A DNA stretch of 64,000 bases, from assembly GCA_017983465.1 (NCBI GenBank), contig JAGOBK010000004.1, positions 282,652 through 346,651 of the forward strand, read 5' to 3'. The notes under the pieces are model-generated. The model saw nothing but the letters and a program-made list of their open reading frames with translations. It had not been told where the DNA came from and ran no database searches. Shown in pieces: positions 45,913 through 55,171 of this stretch (positions are counted from its first letter, which is position 1; each line of letters starts with the position of its first letter). Both the position numbers and the translations under genes were made by a program. Source of the stretch: Crocinitomicaceae bacterium (lineage in GTDB: Bacteria > Bacteroidota > Bacteroidia > Flavobacteriales_D > Crocinitomicaceae).

Positions 45913-47199
45913 ATGAGTGAACTAGCCAAAATTGAACTTGACGGAAAAGTATACGAACTTCCGGTTATAACAGGTACAGAAAACGAAAAAGCGATCGATA
46001 TCTCCAAATTGAGAGATATGACAGGTTACATTACCTTAGATACAGGTTACAAGAATACAGGAGCAACGAAAAGTGCGATTACTTTCTTGGACGGAGAAGA
46101 GGGGATTCTACATTACAGAGGATATTCAATTGAGCAATTAGCAGCGAAAGCATCGTTCATTGAAGTTGCATATCTTCTCATTTATGGGAATCTTCCAACA
46201 CAAACTGAATTGGATGCATTCGAAGACAGTATCAAGAAACATACGTTGGTTCATGAGGACATGAAACAATTCTTTGAAGCATATCCATCGAAAGCACATC
46301 CAATGGGTGTCCTTTCTTCGATGATTGCATCCTTAGCAACGTTCTATCCGGAATCTTTGGATCCAAACAGAAGCAAAGAAGCGAAGAATTTAACAATTCA
46401 TCGTTTGATCGCGAAATTACCTACGTTAGCTGCTTGGGCATACAAGAATTCAATTCGTCATCCATTCATGTATCCAAAAAATGAATTCGATTACTGCAAG
46501 AATTTCTTATACATGATGTTTGCGATGCCAACAGAAGATTACAAAGTTGATCCGGTTGTCGTAAGTGCATTGAATACTTTATTGATTCTTCATGCTGATC
46601 ACGAACAAAACTGTTCTACGTCAACTGTTCGTATCGTAGGTTCTTCTCAAGCGAATTTATATTCAACTGTTTCTGCAGGTATTTCTGCACTTTGGGGTCC
46701 TCTACATGGTGGAGCAAACCAAGAAGTAATCGAAATGTTGGAGCAAATCCACAACGATGGTGGAAATGTAGACAAATGGGTATTGAAAGCGAAAGATAAA
46801 GAAGATCCATTCCGTTTGATGGGCTTCGGTCACCGAGTTTACAAAAACTTCGATCCACGTGCGAACATCATCAAAAAAGCATGTGATGAGGTATTAGAGA
46901 AATTAGGAGTGAATGATCCATTATTGGACATCGCGAAAAAATTAGAGAAAGTTGCCTTGGAAGATGAATACTTCAAAGCAAGAAACTTATATCCAAATGT
47001 AGATTTCTATTCTGGAATTATATACAAAGCATTAGGAATTCCTTCAGAAATGTTCACCGTGATGTTCGCTTTAGGACGTCTACCAGGATGGATTGCTCAA
47101 TGGAAAGAAATGACAGAGAACAAAGAGCCAATCGGTCGTCCACGTCAGATTTATATCGGCGAAACGGACCGAGAATATGTAGAGATCTCGAAACGATAA
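45913..47199 (+). CDS. gltA: Citrate synthase
   Basis: Entry enzyme of the TCA cycle. The 428-residue protein is of the Gram-negative type II form. It shows EEGILHYRGYSIEQLA near residues 57-72. The catalytic His of HADHEQNCSTSTVR is near residue 225, PLHGGANQEV near 265, FGHRVYKNFDPRA near 303 and PNVDFYSGIIYKALGIP near 360. All catalytic motifs are present. A strong bidirectional terminator follows. Confidence 0.95.
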   Translation: MSELAKIELDGKVYELPVITGTENEKAIDISKLRDMTGYITLDTGYKNTGATKSAITFLDGEEGILHYRGYSIEQLAAKASFIEVAYLLIYGNLPTQTELDAFEDSIKKHTLVHEDMKQFFEAYPSKAHPMGVLSSMIASLATFYPESLDPNRSKEAKNLTIHRLIAKLPTLAAWAYKNSIRHPFMYPKNEFDYCKNFLYMMFAMPTEDYKVDPVVVSALNTLLILHADHEQNCSTSTVRIVGSSQANLYSTVSAGISALWGPLHGGANQEVIEMLEQIHNDGGNVDKWVLKAKDKEDPFRLMGFGHRVYKNFDPRANIIKKACDEVLEKLGVNDPLLDIAKKLEKVALEDEYFKARNLYPNVDFYSGIIYKALGIPSEMFTVMFALGRLPGWIAQWKEMTENKEPIGRPRQIYIGETDREYVEISKR

Positions 47200-47204
47200 A
47201 ACAT

Positions 47205-47239
47205 AAAAAAGCCCTGACGATTATGTCAGGGCTTTTTTT
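47205..47239 (+). terminator. Bidirectional terminator between gltA and the THUMP methyltransferase
   Basis: GCCCTGAC-GATTAT-GTCAGGGC flanked by A-run and T-run. It would stop gltA transcripts and also those of the convergent minus-strand gene. Confidence 0.88.
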
Positions 47240-47244
47240 ATGGT

Positions 47245-48459
47245 TTAATTTTCTGTTTCCTCTTGATGTTCTCCTTGTTCATCAAATGGAAAATGTGTTC
47301 GTTTCGATCCGGCATACGTTTCAAACATACGGAAACTACATTCCAAGTCACCGTTGAATACTTTGTGTTTCACACTTGGACGCAGTCCAATGGATTTCAG
47401 ACCTTCTTCACTAGACGTAATCACCCACGCTTGAGAATTCGTCATCGTATGTTTTAGCCAGTTCCCTATGTTCTCGTATAGTTCGTGCGTATTTGCTGCT
47501 AAACGTTCTCCGTAAGGTGGATTGGTTAAAATGAACACAGCTTCGTCTTCTTCTTTCGTGATTTCATCAAATGAGCACGCCTTTGTTTCGATGAAACGTC
47601 CAAAACTCATTTGACGTAAATTACGGCGCGTTTTCAAAATCATCTCATCAGATAAATCCGATCCCATGATTCTACATGGTAGTGAGCGGACATTTCTCAG
47701 CGCATTGTCATAGATGTCATTCCAAACGGACTCGTCGAAATTCTTTAAATTTTTGAAGGCATAATGCTGACGTTCGATATTCGATGGAATTCCAGAAGCC
47801 AATAAAGCAGCTTCCATTAAAAGTGTTCCTGAACCACAAAATGGATCAAGGAAGGTTGTTTTACGGTCCCATTTAGATAAACGAATCAAACTTGCCGCCA
47901 CCACTTCATTTAAAGGTGCCTCTCCGACAGCTTCGCGATACCCGCGTTGGAAAAGAGGAATTCCACTTGTGTTCAATGAAATCGTCACTTCATTTTCTTT
48001 GATATATAAGTCAAAAAGAACTTGTGGGCGTTTTAATTCAACATCCGGACGATCATCGAATTCATTACGAAATGAGTCTACAATGGCATCTTTTACAACT
48101 AAATATGGATATTGAGTATTGTTAAATAAGGTCGAGAAGACTGCGCCTTTTACTGCGAAGGTTTTAGATACGTCGAAAATTTCGGTCCACTTAATCTTCA
48201 TTGCTTTACGATACAAGTCTTCTTCTGATTTAATATAGAACTTGTCGAGCTCTACTAGAATCGATATAGCGCAACGTGCATATAAATTTAAATAATATAC
48301 ATCTTTCCATGTTCCTTTAATGCGCACCGCGCGGTTCAATTGCTCTGCTTTTGGGTAGCCAAGTTCTTCCAATTCTTCCACTAACGTTTGCTCAAATCCA
48401 AACAAACATTTTAGTGTGATTGTTAACTCTTCATTATTTCCCGTGCTCTTCTTTTCCAT
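47245..48459 (-). CDS. THUMP-domain class I RNA methyltransferase (RlmL N-terminal-like)
   Basis: Likely a 23S rRNA guanine-N2 methyltransferase. Start ATG 48459 gives MEKKSTGNNEELTITLKCL. An N-terminal ferredoxin-like and THUMP region (residues about 10-165) is followed by a Rossmann methyltransferase domain. This has the SAM motif FLDPFCGSGTLLMEAALLA near residue 196 and the catalytic LTNPPYGERL near 305. The C-terminus is short and acidic. The in-frame extension to 48540 is unlikely because it overlaps the divergent gene and its promoter. The exact rRNA base cannot be told from sequence. Confidence 0.87.
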   Translation of the reverse strand: MEKKSTGNNEELTITLKCLFGFEQTLVEELEELGYPKAEQLNRAVRIKGTWKDVYYLNLYARCAISILVELDKFYIKSEEDLYRKAMKIKWTEIFDVSKTFAVKGAVFSTLFNNTQYPYLVVKDAIVDSFRNEFDDRPDVELKRPQVLFDLYIKENEVTISLNTSGIPLFQRGYREAVGEAPLNEVVAASLIRLSKWDRKTTFLDPFCGSGTLLMEAALLASGIPSNIERQHYAFKNLKNFDESVWNDIYDNALRNVRSLPCRIMGSDLSDEMILKTRRNLRQMSFGRFIETKACSFDEITKEEDEAVFILTNPPYGERLAANTHELYENIGNWLKHTMTNSQAWVITSSEEGLKSIGLRPSVKHKVFNGDLECSFRMFETYAGSKRTHFPFDEQGEHQEETEN

Positions 48460-48476
48460 TTTCTCGTGATAAGGTC

Positions 48477-48484
48477 TAACTTTG
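48477..48484 (+). promoter_or_regulatory. Candidate -7 box for the patatin gene
   Basis: TAACTTTG matches TAnnTTTG. It covers the TTG at 48482, so translation must begin further on, supporting the TTG at 48500. No -33 TTTG is seen. Confidence 0.4.
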
Positions 48485-48499
48485 TACAAAAGAACGAAT

Positions 48500-50788
48500 T
48501 TGCGAAGTTTATCGACCCTTATTTTATCACTTTTTTTCATTCTTTACTCAGAATGTTTCGCTCAACAGAAAATCGGACTGGTTTTAAGTGGTGGTGGAGC
48601 AGCTGGTGTAGCACATGTTGGCGTGTTGAAAGCACTCGAGGAACGCAACATCCCCATTGATTTTATTGTTGGAACTTCTGCGGGTGCGCTCGTTGCCAGC
48701 ATGTATTCAAGTGGATATTCACCGAAAGAAATTGAAGCTTATGTCTTGAGTGAGCCCTTTCAGTTAATGGTGAAAGGTGAATTAGAGTCGGACAAGAAAT
48801 TCTTCTTTTTTGATGATTCGAATACAAGCAGCATGTTTAACATCCCGTTTTCGAAGGATAGTATTCTACAGAAATCAATTCCCATGTCGTTTGTTAATCC
48901 TAGATACTTCGATTTTGAGATGTTGCGTATTTTGGGTCGAACCAGTGCCGCAGTAAAAAATGATTTCAATCGACTATTTATTCCCTTTCGCTGTGTAGCT
49001 TCTGACGTCGTTCGAAAGGAAAGTGTTGTTTTTGCCAATGGGAATTTGAATGAAGCGGTGCGGGCATCGATGACTTTTCCTTTGTATTTGAATCCAATAC
49101 GCATCAATGGAGTCCTTTATTTTGATGGAGGCTTGTACGATAATTTCCCTTTGAATGCCATGTACGAGCAGTTTGATGCAGATTTCATCATAGGTAGTAA
49201 CGTGACAAAAAATGACATAAAAGCGAATGAAAACGATTTCTTTGGCATGATTTCAAGCATGATGACCACGCCAACAAATTACGCGCTTCCATGTCAAGAA
49301 GGAATGATCATTGAGCCCAAAACAGAAGTTGGTACGTTTGATTTTAAAGATGTTCAGCAAGCAATAAATGATGGTTATAAAGCAACCCTATTGAAATTGG
49401 ATTCATTGGAACAATTTATTACTGTTCGTGAAAATCCAGATTCGCTCGCCCGAAGAAGAGCTGAATTCCGAGCAAAAGTACCTTCGATTCAGGTTTCCTC
49501 CGTTAAAACTGCGCCCATCAAAAAGAACGAATTTAAGTATGCGAATAAATTCATTTTACCTAAACGAAGCCACCGTATTTTGGATGAGGAGGAATTAAAG
49601 GAACGTTATTTCCGCTTGGCATCTACTCCTCAAATCGACTTTATATATCCCAATTTTGAATCGAAACCCGATGGGACACTCCAACTTAATTTGCATGTAA
49701 AGAAAGCGAGGGAATTTCGTGCTGACTTTGGTGGACTCATCTCATCTAGAGCGGTAAATACAGGTTACTTTAACTTAAGTTATCGAAGTATCGGTCGTGT
49801 CGCACATAAACTGAATGCTGAATCGTATTTCGGTAAGTTCTATGGTTCCCTTCGAACGAACTATGAAGTGGTTTTTCCATCCGTTTTTCCGATTTCCGTA
49901 AATGGATACTTCACCCTCAACCGTTGGGATTATTTCCGAAGTTTCGCCACGTTTTTTGAGGATGTCAAACCTTCATTTCTCGTGCAAAATGAAGCATACG
50001 GTGGAATAAAGGTAAAATTGCCTCTCGGGAATAATGCTCGTTGGACTTTTGACGCACGTTATTTTAGTTTAGAGGATGATTATTATCAGTCTGATCAGTT
50101 TACGAATAAGGATACGGCTGATTATACACGCTTTTATGGTACAGCACTGTCACTAGAATACACGAAGAACAGTTTGAATAAAAAACAATTTGCCACGGAG
50201 GGACATTTTTTTCAAGTGAAAGCGAGGTATGTCAATGGATTTGAACGCACAGTTCCGGGAACAACCTCCATTTTAAAAGATACGGTGGAAAAAGATCATC
50301 AATGGTTAAGTGTTCAAGCTGAATTTAAATCTTTTTTTCTGAAGAACGGCCCTTTTCATCTCGGTTTACATGGGAAGACAGTCTTGAATAGTCAATCCCT
50401 CTTCGCGAATTATACGGCGAGTTTATTGTCCATGCCTGCCTTCAACTTAATTCCGGATATGGAGACCTTTTTCTTGCCGGAATACCGCGCAACGCAATTT
50501 CTTTCACTTGGAACAAATTTGATACTAGAGTTGACGAATAAACTGGACCTGCGTTTAGATGTTTACTATTTTCAACCCATTGTTCAGTTACAGCAAAATC
50601 AAGATGGAACCATTCAGTATGGAAAGCCTTTACAAGTCCATTCACTTGTAGCTTCGAGCTCGGTGTTGTACGATACACCAATTGGACCAGTTAGGGCAAG
50701 TTTGAATTATTTCCCAGCACAAGAAAGCCCATTGTTTTTTCAACTCAGTTTTGGCTATATTTTGTTTAACGAACGTGCTGTTCGTTAG
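48500..50788 (+). CDS. Patatin-like phospholipase fused to an outer-membrane barrel
   Basis: The TTG start at 48500 gives a Sec signal (MRSLSTLILSLFFILYSECF) ending near FAQQ. The patatin domain follows directly: oxyanion loop LSGGGAAGVAHVGVL near residues 28-42, nucleophile GTSAG near 58-62, and the catalytic Asp in FDGGLYDNFP near 211. The last 350 residues form POTRA-like and Omp85-type barrel strands ending FGYILF. Fusions of this kind act as outer-membrane autotransporters of their own lipase. The 762-residue length matches. It is divergent from the THUMP methyltransferase and convergent with ftsK. Confidence 0.88.
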   Translation: MRSLSTLILSLFFILYSECFAQQKIGLVLSGGGAAGVAHVGVLKALEERNIPIDFIVGTSAGALVASMYSSGYSPKEIEAYVLSEPFQLMVKGELESDKKFFFFDDSNTSSMFNIPFSKDSILQKSIPMSFVNPRYFDFEMLRILGRTSAAVKNDFNRLFIPFRCVASDVVRKESVVFANGNLNEAVRASMTFPLYLNPIRINGVLYFDGGLYDNFPLNAMYEQFDADFIIGSNVTKNDIKANENDFFGMISSMMTTPTNYALPCQEGMIIEPKTEVGTFDFKDVQQAINDGYKATLLKLDSLEQFITVRENPDSLARRRAEFRAKVPSIQVSSVKTAPIKKNEFKYANKFILPKRSHRILDEEELKERYFRLASTPQIDFIYPNFESKPDGTLQLNLHVKKAREFRADFGGLISSRAVNTGYFNLSYRSIGRVAHKLNAESYFGKFYGSLRTNYEVVFPSVFPISVNGYFTLNRWDYFRSFATFFEDVKPSFLVQNEAYGGIKVKLPLGNNARWTFDARYFSLEDDYYQSDQFTNKDTADYTRFYGTALSLEYTKNSLNKKQFATEGHFFQVKARYVNGFERTVPGTTSILKDTVEKDHQWLSVQAEFKSFFLKNGPFHLGLHGKTVLNSQSLFANYTASLLSMPAFNLIPDMETFFLPEYRATQFLSLGTNLILELTNKLDLRLDVYYFQPIVQLQQNQDGTIQYGKPLQVHSLVASSSVLYDTPIGPVRASLNYFPAQESPLFFQLSFGYILFNERAVR
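50767..50787 (+). other. Inverted repeat at the end of the patatin gene
   Basis: TAACGAAC-GTGCT-GTTCGTTA covers the last codons. There is no T-run, so it is not a typical intrinsic terminator. It lies at the convergent junction with ftsK. Confidence 0.3.
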
Positions 50789-50802
50789 AAACTTCGTTGC
50801 AA

Positions 50803-53367
50803 TTATATGAGTCCTCGAGATCGAAGGAATTCATCTAAACTTTCGATGTCACCATACAGTACTTCACGTGCTTTACTTCCTTGGAAGGACCCAATGATCC
50901 CCATACCTTCTAATTGATCGACAATACGACCGGCGCGGTTGTATCCAAGTTTTAATTTACGCTGTAGTAAGCTTGCTGATCCTTGTTGGTTGATGACTAC
51001 AATACGTGCAGAGTCAACGAACATTGGATCTATTTCATTCATGTCCATTTCACCTCCCGAATCACTGCCTTCTGGTGTGTATTCTGGAAGAATGAGCGCT
51101 TCTGGATATGCGCGTTGGTCTCCAATGAAGCTGCAAATTTCTTCTACTTCAGGAGTGTCAACAAATCCACATTGTAAACGTTTGATGTCTGATCCGGTTG
51201 AAATCAACATATCTCCACGTCCAATTAATTGATCTGCTCCGGATGCATCTAAAATCGTTCTCGAGTCAATTTTCGAGAGAACTCTGAAAGCAATACGGGC
51301 AGGGAAGTTGGCTTTAATCATACCCGTAATCACATTCACAGATGGACGCTGTGTTGCTACAATCAAGTGAATTCCAATCGCACGTGCAAGCTGAGCGATA
51401 CGCGCAATCGGATGTTCTACTTCTTTACCAGCAGTCATGATGAGGTCAGCGAACTCATCAATTAACACCACGATATATGGTAAATAACGGTGTCCTTTCT
51501 CTGGGTTTAAACGACGAGCAATGAACTTTGCGTTGTATTCTTTAATCGTGCGAACACCAGCATCTTTGAGTAATTCATAGCGCTCATCCATTTCGATACA
51601 CAAAGAGTTTAGTGTGTTTACCACCTTGGATGTGTCCGTGATAATCGCGTCTTCTTCTCCAGGTAATTTCGCTAAAAAGTGACGTTCAATTTTATTGTAT
51701 AAGGTTAACTCTACTTTTTTCGGATCCACCAATACAAATTTCACTTGTGCTGGATGTTTCTTGTAAAGAATGGAAATCAGGATGGCATTTAATCCTACAG
51801 ATTTCCCTTGTCCGGTAGCCCCTGCAACCAAAAGGTGAGGCATTTTTGTTAAGTCGAAAACGAATGTTTCGTTGGTAATGGTTTTACCCATGACGATAGG
51901 TAATTCTCCATCGAAATGTTGAAATTTATCAGAGGCGATCAATGAACGCATGCTCACCATTTCCGGATTCGAATTCGGAACCTCAATACCGATTGTTCCT
52001 TTTCCAGGTATTGGAGCGATGATACGAATTCCTAATGCGGATAAACTTAAGGCAATATCATCCTCCAAGTTTTTGATTTTAGAAATACGAACTCCAGGAG
52101 CTGGTACAATTTCATACAATGTAACGGTTGGCCCTACCGTCGCCTTGATTTTCGCAATTTCAATTTTGTAATGCTGAAGAGTTTGAACAATTTTATCTTT
52201 ATTGGTTTCCAATTCTTCTTTGCTCACGGAAACGCCACTTGTTCCATAGTCCGTCATGAGGTCCAATGGAGGAAGAACATACCCCTCTAAATCTTTGGTT
52301 GGATCATATTCTCCATATTCGCTAACGAGTCTTTTTGCTAAATCGTCATCGTCAGATTTCTGTGTCGCATTTGCACCCATTATCGGCGTTGGACTCGGAG
52401 GAATAACAACGCTTGGTTCAGGTTCTGTGGCGATTTCAATTTCGAAACTATCATCAGAATCCTCTTTTTCATCGGGAATTTTTGAAGACACAATTAATTC
52501 ACTTTCATCAAAAAACACATCTTCATCCTCTTCGTCTTCTGAAGAAAAATCCACCGTTTCAGAAATAACATCTGATTTTATTTGTTCGTCCTTGATGGTG
52601 TTGACGACGAAAATGTCTTCGTAGGTGTGACGGTCGTCATCTACCTTTCCCGGGCTCATATCAGCTACGGAATCTTCCTTTTCACGACTAAAAATGAAAT
52701 CAAGCCATTTAGCGTAGTTTGGATTAAAGATCAAGGTCGTAATGATGTAAAGAAAAACCAAACTTAAGGCAAACGAACCGAAACTTCCCAGTGTAAGCGT
52801 TAACCACTCGTTTATGTAAAATCCAAAAGTCCCTCCAAGGTAATTCAAGTTTTCACTAAAGAAACCTAAGAAAACGGAACCCCAAAGCATGTATGTAATG
52901 GTGATGGTAAAGGATCTTCCTAATGCAACGATGGTATAGTCAAAGAGTATGCGTATTCCGGAAATAAATAACAAAAAACAAATTCCGAAAGAGGTGATTC
53001 CAAAAAGACGATAAATCAACAGGTGGGAAGTCCAGGCTCCAAATTTCCCAAGCCAGTTTTGAACGGGAGCTTCTGTTGAATCAAAAATGTAATCTAGAAA
53101 GGAACGTTGCAAAATTCTGTCTTGATCTTCCGTCCAAGTAAACAAATAGGATAAACAAGCCAGAAACAAATAGATGGAAAGTAAGGTCAAGGTTGAACCT
53201 AGAATGACTTTAAATCTTTTCGAATCAAAATTAGCAGCAAAGTTCCACCTTGCAGGTGTTTTCTCCTTACTAGGTTTTGGGGCTTTCTCCTCTTTTCTTT
53301 TCGTTGTTGAACCACTAGGATTTTCAGTTCCAGCCTCTCTCTTTGGTGTAAATTCGTTGTCTTCCAT
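50803..53367 (-). CDS. ftsK: DNA translocase FtsK/SpoIIIE
   Basis: Pumps chromosome DNA through the division septum. Start ATG 53367 (MEDNEFTPKREAG); an earlier in-frame ATG at 53382 is possible. The 854-residue protein has a basic N-terminal stretch, about four membrane helices (residues roughly 55-220), and an acidic linker (about 230-345). The motor domain follows, with Walker A VAGATGQGKSVGLNAIL near residue 508, Walker B IVVLIDEFADLIM near 625, and RLQCGFVDTPEVEEI near 735. The C-terminal winged-helix gamma domain begins near 785 (SASLLQRKLKLGYNRAGRI). All parts are present. Confidence 0.94.
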   Translation of the reverse strand: MEDNEFTPKREAGTENPSGSTTKRKEEKAPKPSKEKTPARWNFAANFDSKRFKVILGSTLTLLSIYLFLACLSYLFTWTEDQDRILQRSFLDYIFDSTEAPVQNWLGKFGAWTSHLLIYRLFGITSFGICFLLFISGIRILFDYTIVALGRSFTITITYMLWGSVFLGFFSENLNYLGGTFGFYINEWLTLTLGSFGSFALSLVFLYIITTLIFNPNYAKWLDFIFSREKEDSVADMSPGKVDDDRHTYEDIFVVNTIKDEQIKSDVISETVDFSSEDEEDEDVFFDESELIVSSKIPDEKEDSDDSFEIEIATEPEPSVVIPPSPTPIMGANATQKSDDDDLAKRLVSEYGEYDPTKDLEGYVLPPLDLMTDYGTSGVSVSKEELETNKDKIVQTLQHYKIEIAKIKATVGPTVTLYEIVPAPGVRISKIKNLEDDIALSLSALGIRIIAPIPGKGTIGIEVPNSNPEMVSMRSLIASDKFQHFDGELPIVMGKTITNETFVFDLTKMPHLLVAGATGQGKSVGLNAILISILYKKHPAQVKFVLVDPKKVELTLYNKIERHFLAKLPGEEDAIITDTSKVVNTLNSLCIEMDERYELLKDAGVRTIKEYNAKFIARRLNPEKGHRYLPYIVVLIDEFADLIMTAGKEVEHPIARIAQLARAIGIHLIVATQRPSVNVITGMIKANFPARIAFRVLSKIDSRTILDASGADQLIGRGDMLISTGSDIKRLQCGFVDTPEVEEICSFIGDQRAYPEALILPEYTPEGSDSGGEMDMNEIDPMFVDSARIVVINQQGSASLLQRKLKLGYNRAGRIVDQLEGMGIIGSFQGSKAREVLYGDIESLDEFLRSRGLI

Positions 53368-53452
53368 TCGCTTTATATGCAATATCCAACGAAGATAGGC
53401 GATAAGGTCACATTTCTAACGGGAAAAGCGGAATTGTATAAACAAGATTTTG

Positions 53453-54106
53453 TTAGTTATTTGGGATACTCGAATTTCCTGAATCTGCAGACTTTTCCAT
53501 AAAGGCTTTAAGGCTAATTTTTTGGTAATCAGCAGGAATCATAAATAGAGATATTGGGGGGACTTTTTTATCAATTGATTCAAGTGTATACTTGTATAAT
53601 CCATGATCATTCACCACAAAATATTGCAGCAGAAGTCCAGGAGCATCTGTAAAAGACCCAAGATATTGAGCGGAAATTTTTGGTGTATAAACTACGGTCA
53701 ATTCATTTTGGACAAGTGAAAATTTCGCGGCTAATTTTTTACCTCTTATCCCTGCAATTTTCGAATGTCCTTTTTCTGAATGAAATGTATATGTTCTTTT
53801 GCTTGTGTCTTCAGGACTATCCTTAATCTGTACTGCAAATTTTTCCTGATCAAGTTCAATGAGAACATATTTCTTTTGGTAAATCAAATGTTTGATGGTT
53901 TCCTGTTTTCCAAAGTCGGAACTGAAATTCACAATTTTAATAAGTGAGTCTCGAGCGAAGATGATCATTTTTGCCTCCACAGAATCTTTCACATCAACAC
54001 GTTCAATTCGGTAGGTTAAGGTCCCACTGAAATGATTTGCATCTTGTCCCCAACATGCCTCGAAGGCACACGTTAAAAACACAGTAAAAAGAAGTATTTT
54101 GATCAT
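53453..54106 (-). CDS. Secreted protein of unknown function
   Basis: ATG 54106 gives a signal peptide MIKILLFTVFLTCAFEACWG with two Cys but no clear lipobox; the frame is open to 54142. The 217-residue product is beta-rich, beginning FSGTLTYRIERVDVKDSVEAKMIIFARDS, a pattern like the GLPGLI/DUF4412-type periplasmic proteins of Bacteroidota, although I do not claim that family. No catalytic motif is visible. It lies upstream of ftsK on the same strand, with an 85-base gap. A TATATTTG box is upstream. Confidence 0.72.
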   Translation of the reverse strand: MIKILLFTVFLTCAFEACWGQDANHFSGTLTYRIERVDVKDSVEAKMIIFARDSLIKIVNFSSDFGKQETIKHLIYQKKYVLIELDQEKFAVQIKDSPEDTSKRTYTFHSEKGHSKIAGIRGKKLAAKFSLVQNELTVVYTPKISAQYLGSFTDAPGLLLQYFVVNDHGLYKYTLESIDKKVPPISLFMIPADYQKISLKAFMEKSADSGNSSIPNN

Positions 54107-54139
54107 GTTTGGGATTCGAAAATGTTCGTTTAATGTGAA

Positions 54140-54147
54140 CAAATATA
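54140..54147 (-). promoter_or_regulatory. Candidate -7 box for the secreted unknown at 54106
   Basis: Minus-strand TATATTTG, a TAnnTTTG match 33 bases before ATG 54106. A CAAA at 54175 is 27 bases away, too far for a normal -33 element. Confidence 0.4.
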
Positions 54148-54201
54148 CCGAATATTGAATAAGTTCGGGAGGTCCAAATCAATACTTCCTATAGAAAGTT
54201 G

Positions 54202-54209
54202 TAAATTTG
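54202..54209 (+). promoter_or_regulatory. Candidate -7 box for the arginase-argS pair
   Basis: TAAATTTG matches TAnnTTTG, 24 bases before ATG 54234. No TTTG at -33. Confidence 0.4.
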
Positions 54210-54233
54210 TCGAGCCCGATGAAAGGGAGTATT

Positions 54234-55169
54234 ATGAATCGTCAATTACAATTTATTTTTAATCCTTCGGAATTAGGTGCAGGAACGCGCGGGGCTTCCT
54301 TAGGTCCTGAGGCAATTCGTGCCGCTGCAAGAGCTCAGAATTCTACCTTGTTTTCGGAATACCCAGTTTATACCTTGCCAAATCGAAATGATTTATTGGA
54401 TCGTCCAACGAACTTTCCATATGCAAAACGCATCGATGGTGTTCTTCAAATTTTTGAAGGCATTAAAACACAGGTAAAGGAAGCGATTGATTCCGGAATG
54501 TTTCCGTTAATCATCGCTGGTGATCATTCCTCTGCAGGTGGAACGATGGCTGGATTGAAGTTAGCATACCCTGGAAAACGTTTAGGTGTTTTGTGGATAG
54601 ATGCTCACGCAGATATTCATTCTCCATATACGACACCTTCTGGGAATATTCACGGAATGCCTATTGCAACAGCTTTAGGAGTAGACCAGTCAGACCTTCA
54701 GAAAAACAACTTGGATTTGACAACCATGCAATATTGGAATCAGTTAAAAAGCCATTCATTAAAGCCTGCTGATCTTATTTACATTGGTGTGCGCGACGTG
54801 GAAGAGGAAGAAATTCATGCAATGAAACAACTGAATCTTCGCAACTATACAGTGAAGGAATTAAGAGACCGAGGATTACAAACGTGTATCGATGAAATCA
54901 CAGAGAAATTACAAGCGTGCGACATCGTTTACGTTTCCTTTGATGTTGACTCCATGGATCCAAGTGAAACGTCATACGGAACAGGTACACCGGTTCCAAA
55001 CGGAATTAGTTTCGATGAAGCGAGGTCCATTCTTACAAGTATGTCCAAACTAAACAATTTGGCATGCATGGAACTCGTAGAAGTGAATCCATGTTTGGAT
55101 AATGACAAAAATAAAATGGCTGAACGATCATTTGAATTGATCAATTCGCTCGTAAAAAGTTTAAAATAA
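54234..55169 (+). CDS. Arginase/agmatinase-family ureohydrolase
   Basis: Manganese enzyme of the arginase superfamily, most likely arginase (arginine to ornithine and urea), but agmatinase or formiminoglutamase is not excluded. The start is taken at ATG 54234; ATG 54219 is an in-frame alternative. In the 311-residue protein the metal ligands are in AGDHSSAGG near residue 98, WIDAHADIHSP near 122, and FDVDSMDPS near 235. The motif GNIHGMPIA near 139 matches arginase more than agmatinase. Its stop is two bases before argS, so arginine use and charging may be co-regulated. Confidence 0.85.
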   Translation: MNRQLQFIFNPSELGAGTRGASLGPEAIRAAARAQNSTLFSEYPVYTLPNRNDLLDRPTNFPYAKRIDGVLQIFEGIKTQVKEAIDSGMFPLIIAGDHSSAGGTMAGLKLAYPGKRLGVLWIDAHADIHSPYTTPSGNIHGMPIATALGVDQSDLQKNNLDLTTMQYWNQLKSHSLKPADLIYIGVRDVEEEEIHAMKQLNLRNYTVKELRDRGLQTCIDEITEKLQACDIVYVSFDVDSMDPSETSYGTGTPVPNGISFDEARSILTSMSKLNNLACMELVEVNPCLDNDKNKMAERSFELINSLVKSLK

Positions 55170-55171
55170 CG

